Assembly: GCA_021162285.1 (NCBI GenBank)
Contig: JAGGYZ010000197.1
Coordinates: forward strand, 1 to 5,261
From: Candidatus Fermentibacteraceae bacterium
GTDB lineage: Bacteria > Fermentibacterota > Fermentibacteria > Fermentibacterales > JCC-6
Direction: 5' to 3'
Length of the DNA stretch: 5,261 bases
Within the stretch, counting starts at the first letter, position 1; the number at the start of each line of letters is the position of its first letter. This document shows, piece by piece, positions 5,242 to 5,261 of the stretch. Below the pieces are notes generated by a model, which saw nothing but the letters and a program-made list of their open reading frames with translations, had not been told where the DNA came from and searched no databases. The translations under genes and the position numbers were made by a program.

Positions 5242-5261
5242 AAATGGCCATACCGCTTGAA
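5157..5261 (-). mobile_element. Second copy of the IS91-like element, left end only
   Basis: These bases are identical to 1583-1687, in the same orientation, and run to the window edge, so a full second element with its transposase on the - strand may follow. The flank before the edge is GTAG, not the CAAG found at copy 1. It interrupts ispH after about codon 113. The window ending inside a repeat also fits an assembly break at this element. Confidence 0.85.

Overview
The window looks like a stretch of chromosome from an uncultured bacterium of the FCB type (Bacteroidetes/Fermentibacteria-like). This placement is an inference from the protein content: a gingipain-like C25 peptidase with Ig-like and fibronectin III modules, and small secreted beta-rich proteins ending in a shared W-x-x-L-K-x-x-F tail. 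No rRNA or other phylogenetic marker is present except a partial ispH. No CRISPR array, tRNA or defence system is visible.

Layout. (1) Positions 1-1585 hold the 3' part of a large secreted C25-family peptidase gene on the + strand. It is split by an apparent one-base frameshift near 176-180 and cut off at its 3' end by an insertion sequence. (2) About 1583-3346 is an IS91-like rolling-circle insertion sequence. Its intact 452-aa HUH transposase lies on the - strand (1779-3137), with its own promoter and a hairpin that buries its ribosome binding site and start codon. (3) 3347-3694 is the 3' half of a small secreted-protein gene whose 5' half is missing at the IS junction. (4) 3837-4448 is a complete paralogue of that gene, with a signal peptide, a strong Shine-Dalgarno and a good sigma-70-type promoter. 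(5) 4449-4818 is a 370-base intergenic stretch with a stable UUCG-capped hairpin. (6) 4819-5156 is the first third of ispH (MEP isoprenoid pathway), which runs into a second copy of the IS left end (5157-5261), where the window stops.

How the parts relate. The dominant story is insertion-sequence remodelling. The 107 bases at 1581-1687 recur exactly at 5155-5261 and define one IS terminus (the presumed oriIS end, downstream of the transposase). The first copy follows CAAG, the complement of the CTTG target reported for IS91. The two flanks of the first IS do not belong to one gene (C25 peptidase on the left, truncated paralogue on the right), so a deletion, rearrangement or one-ended transposition accompanied it. 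The second copy breaks ispH, an otherwise essential gene, which suggests strain heterogeneity, a second ispH or an assembly junction. I see no convincing undescribed multi-gene system. The most interesting signals are the transposase start-site hairpin, the ispH interruption, the mismatched IS flanks and the unexplained intergenic RNA-like hairpin.
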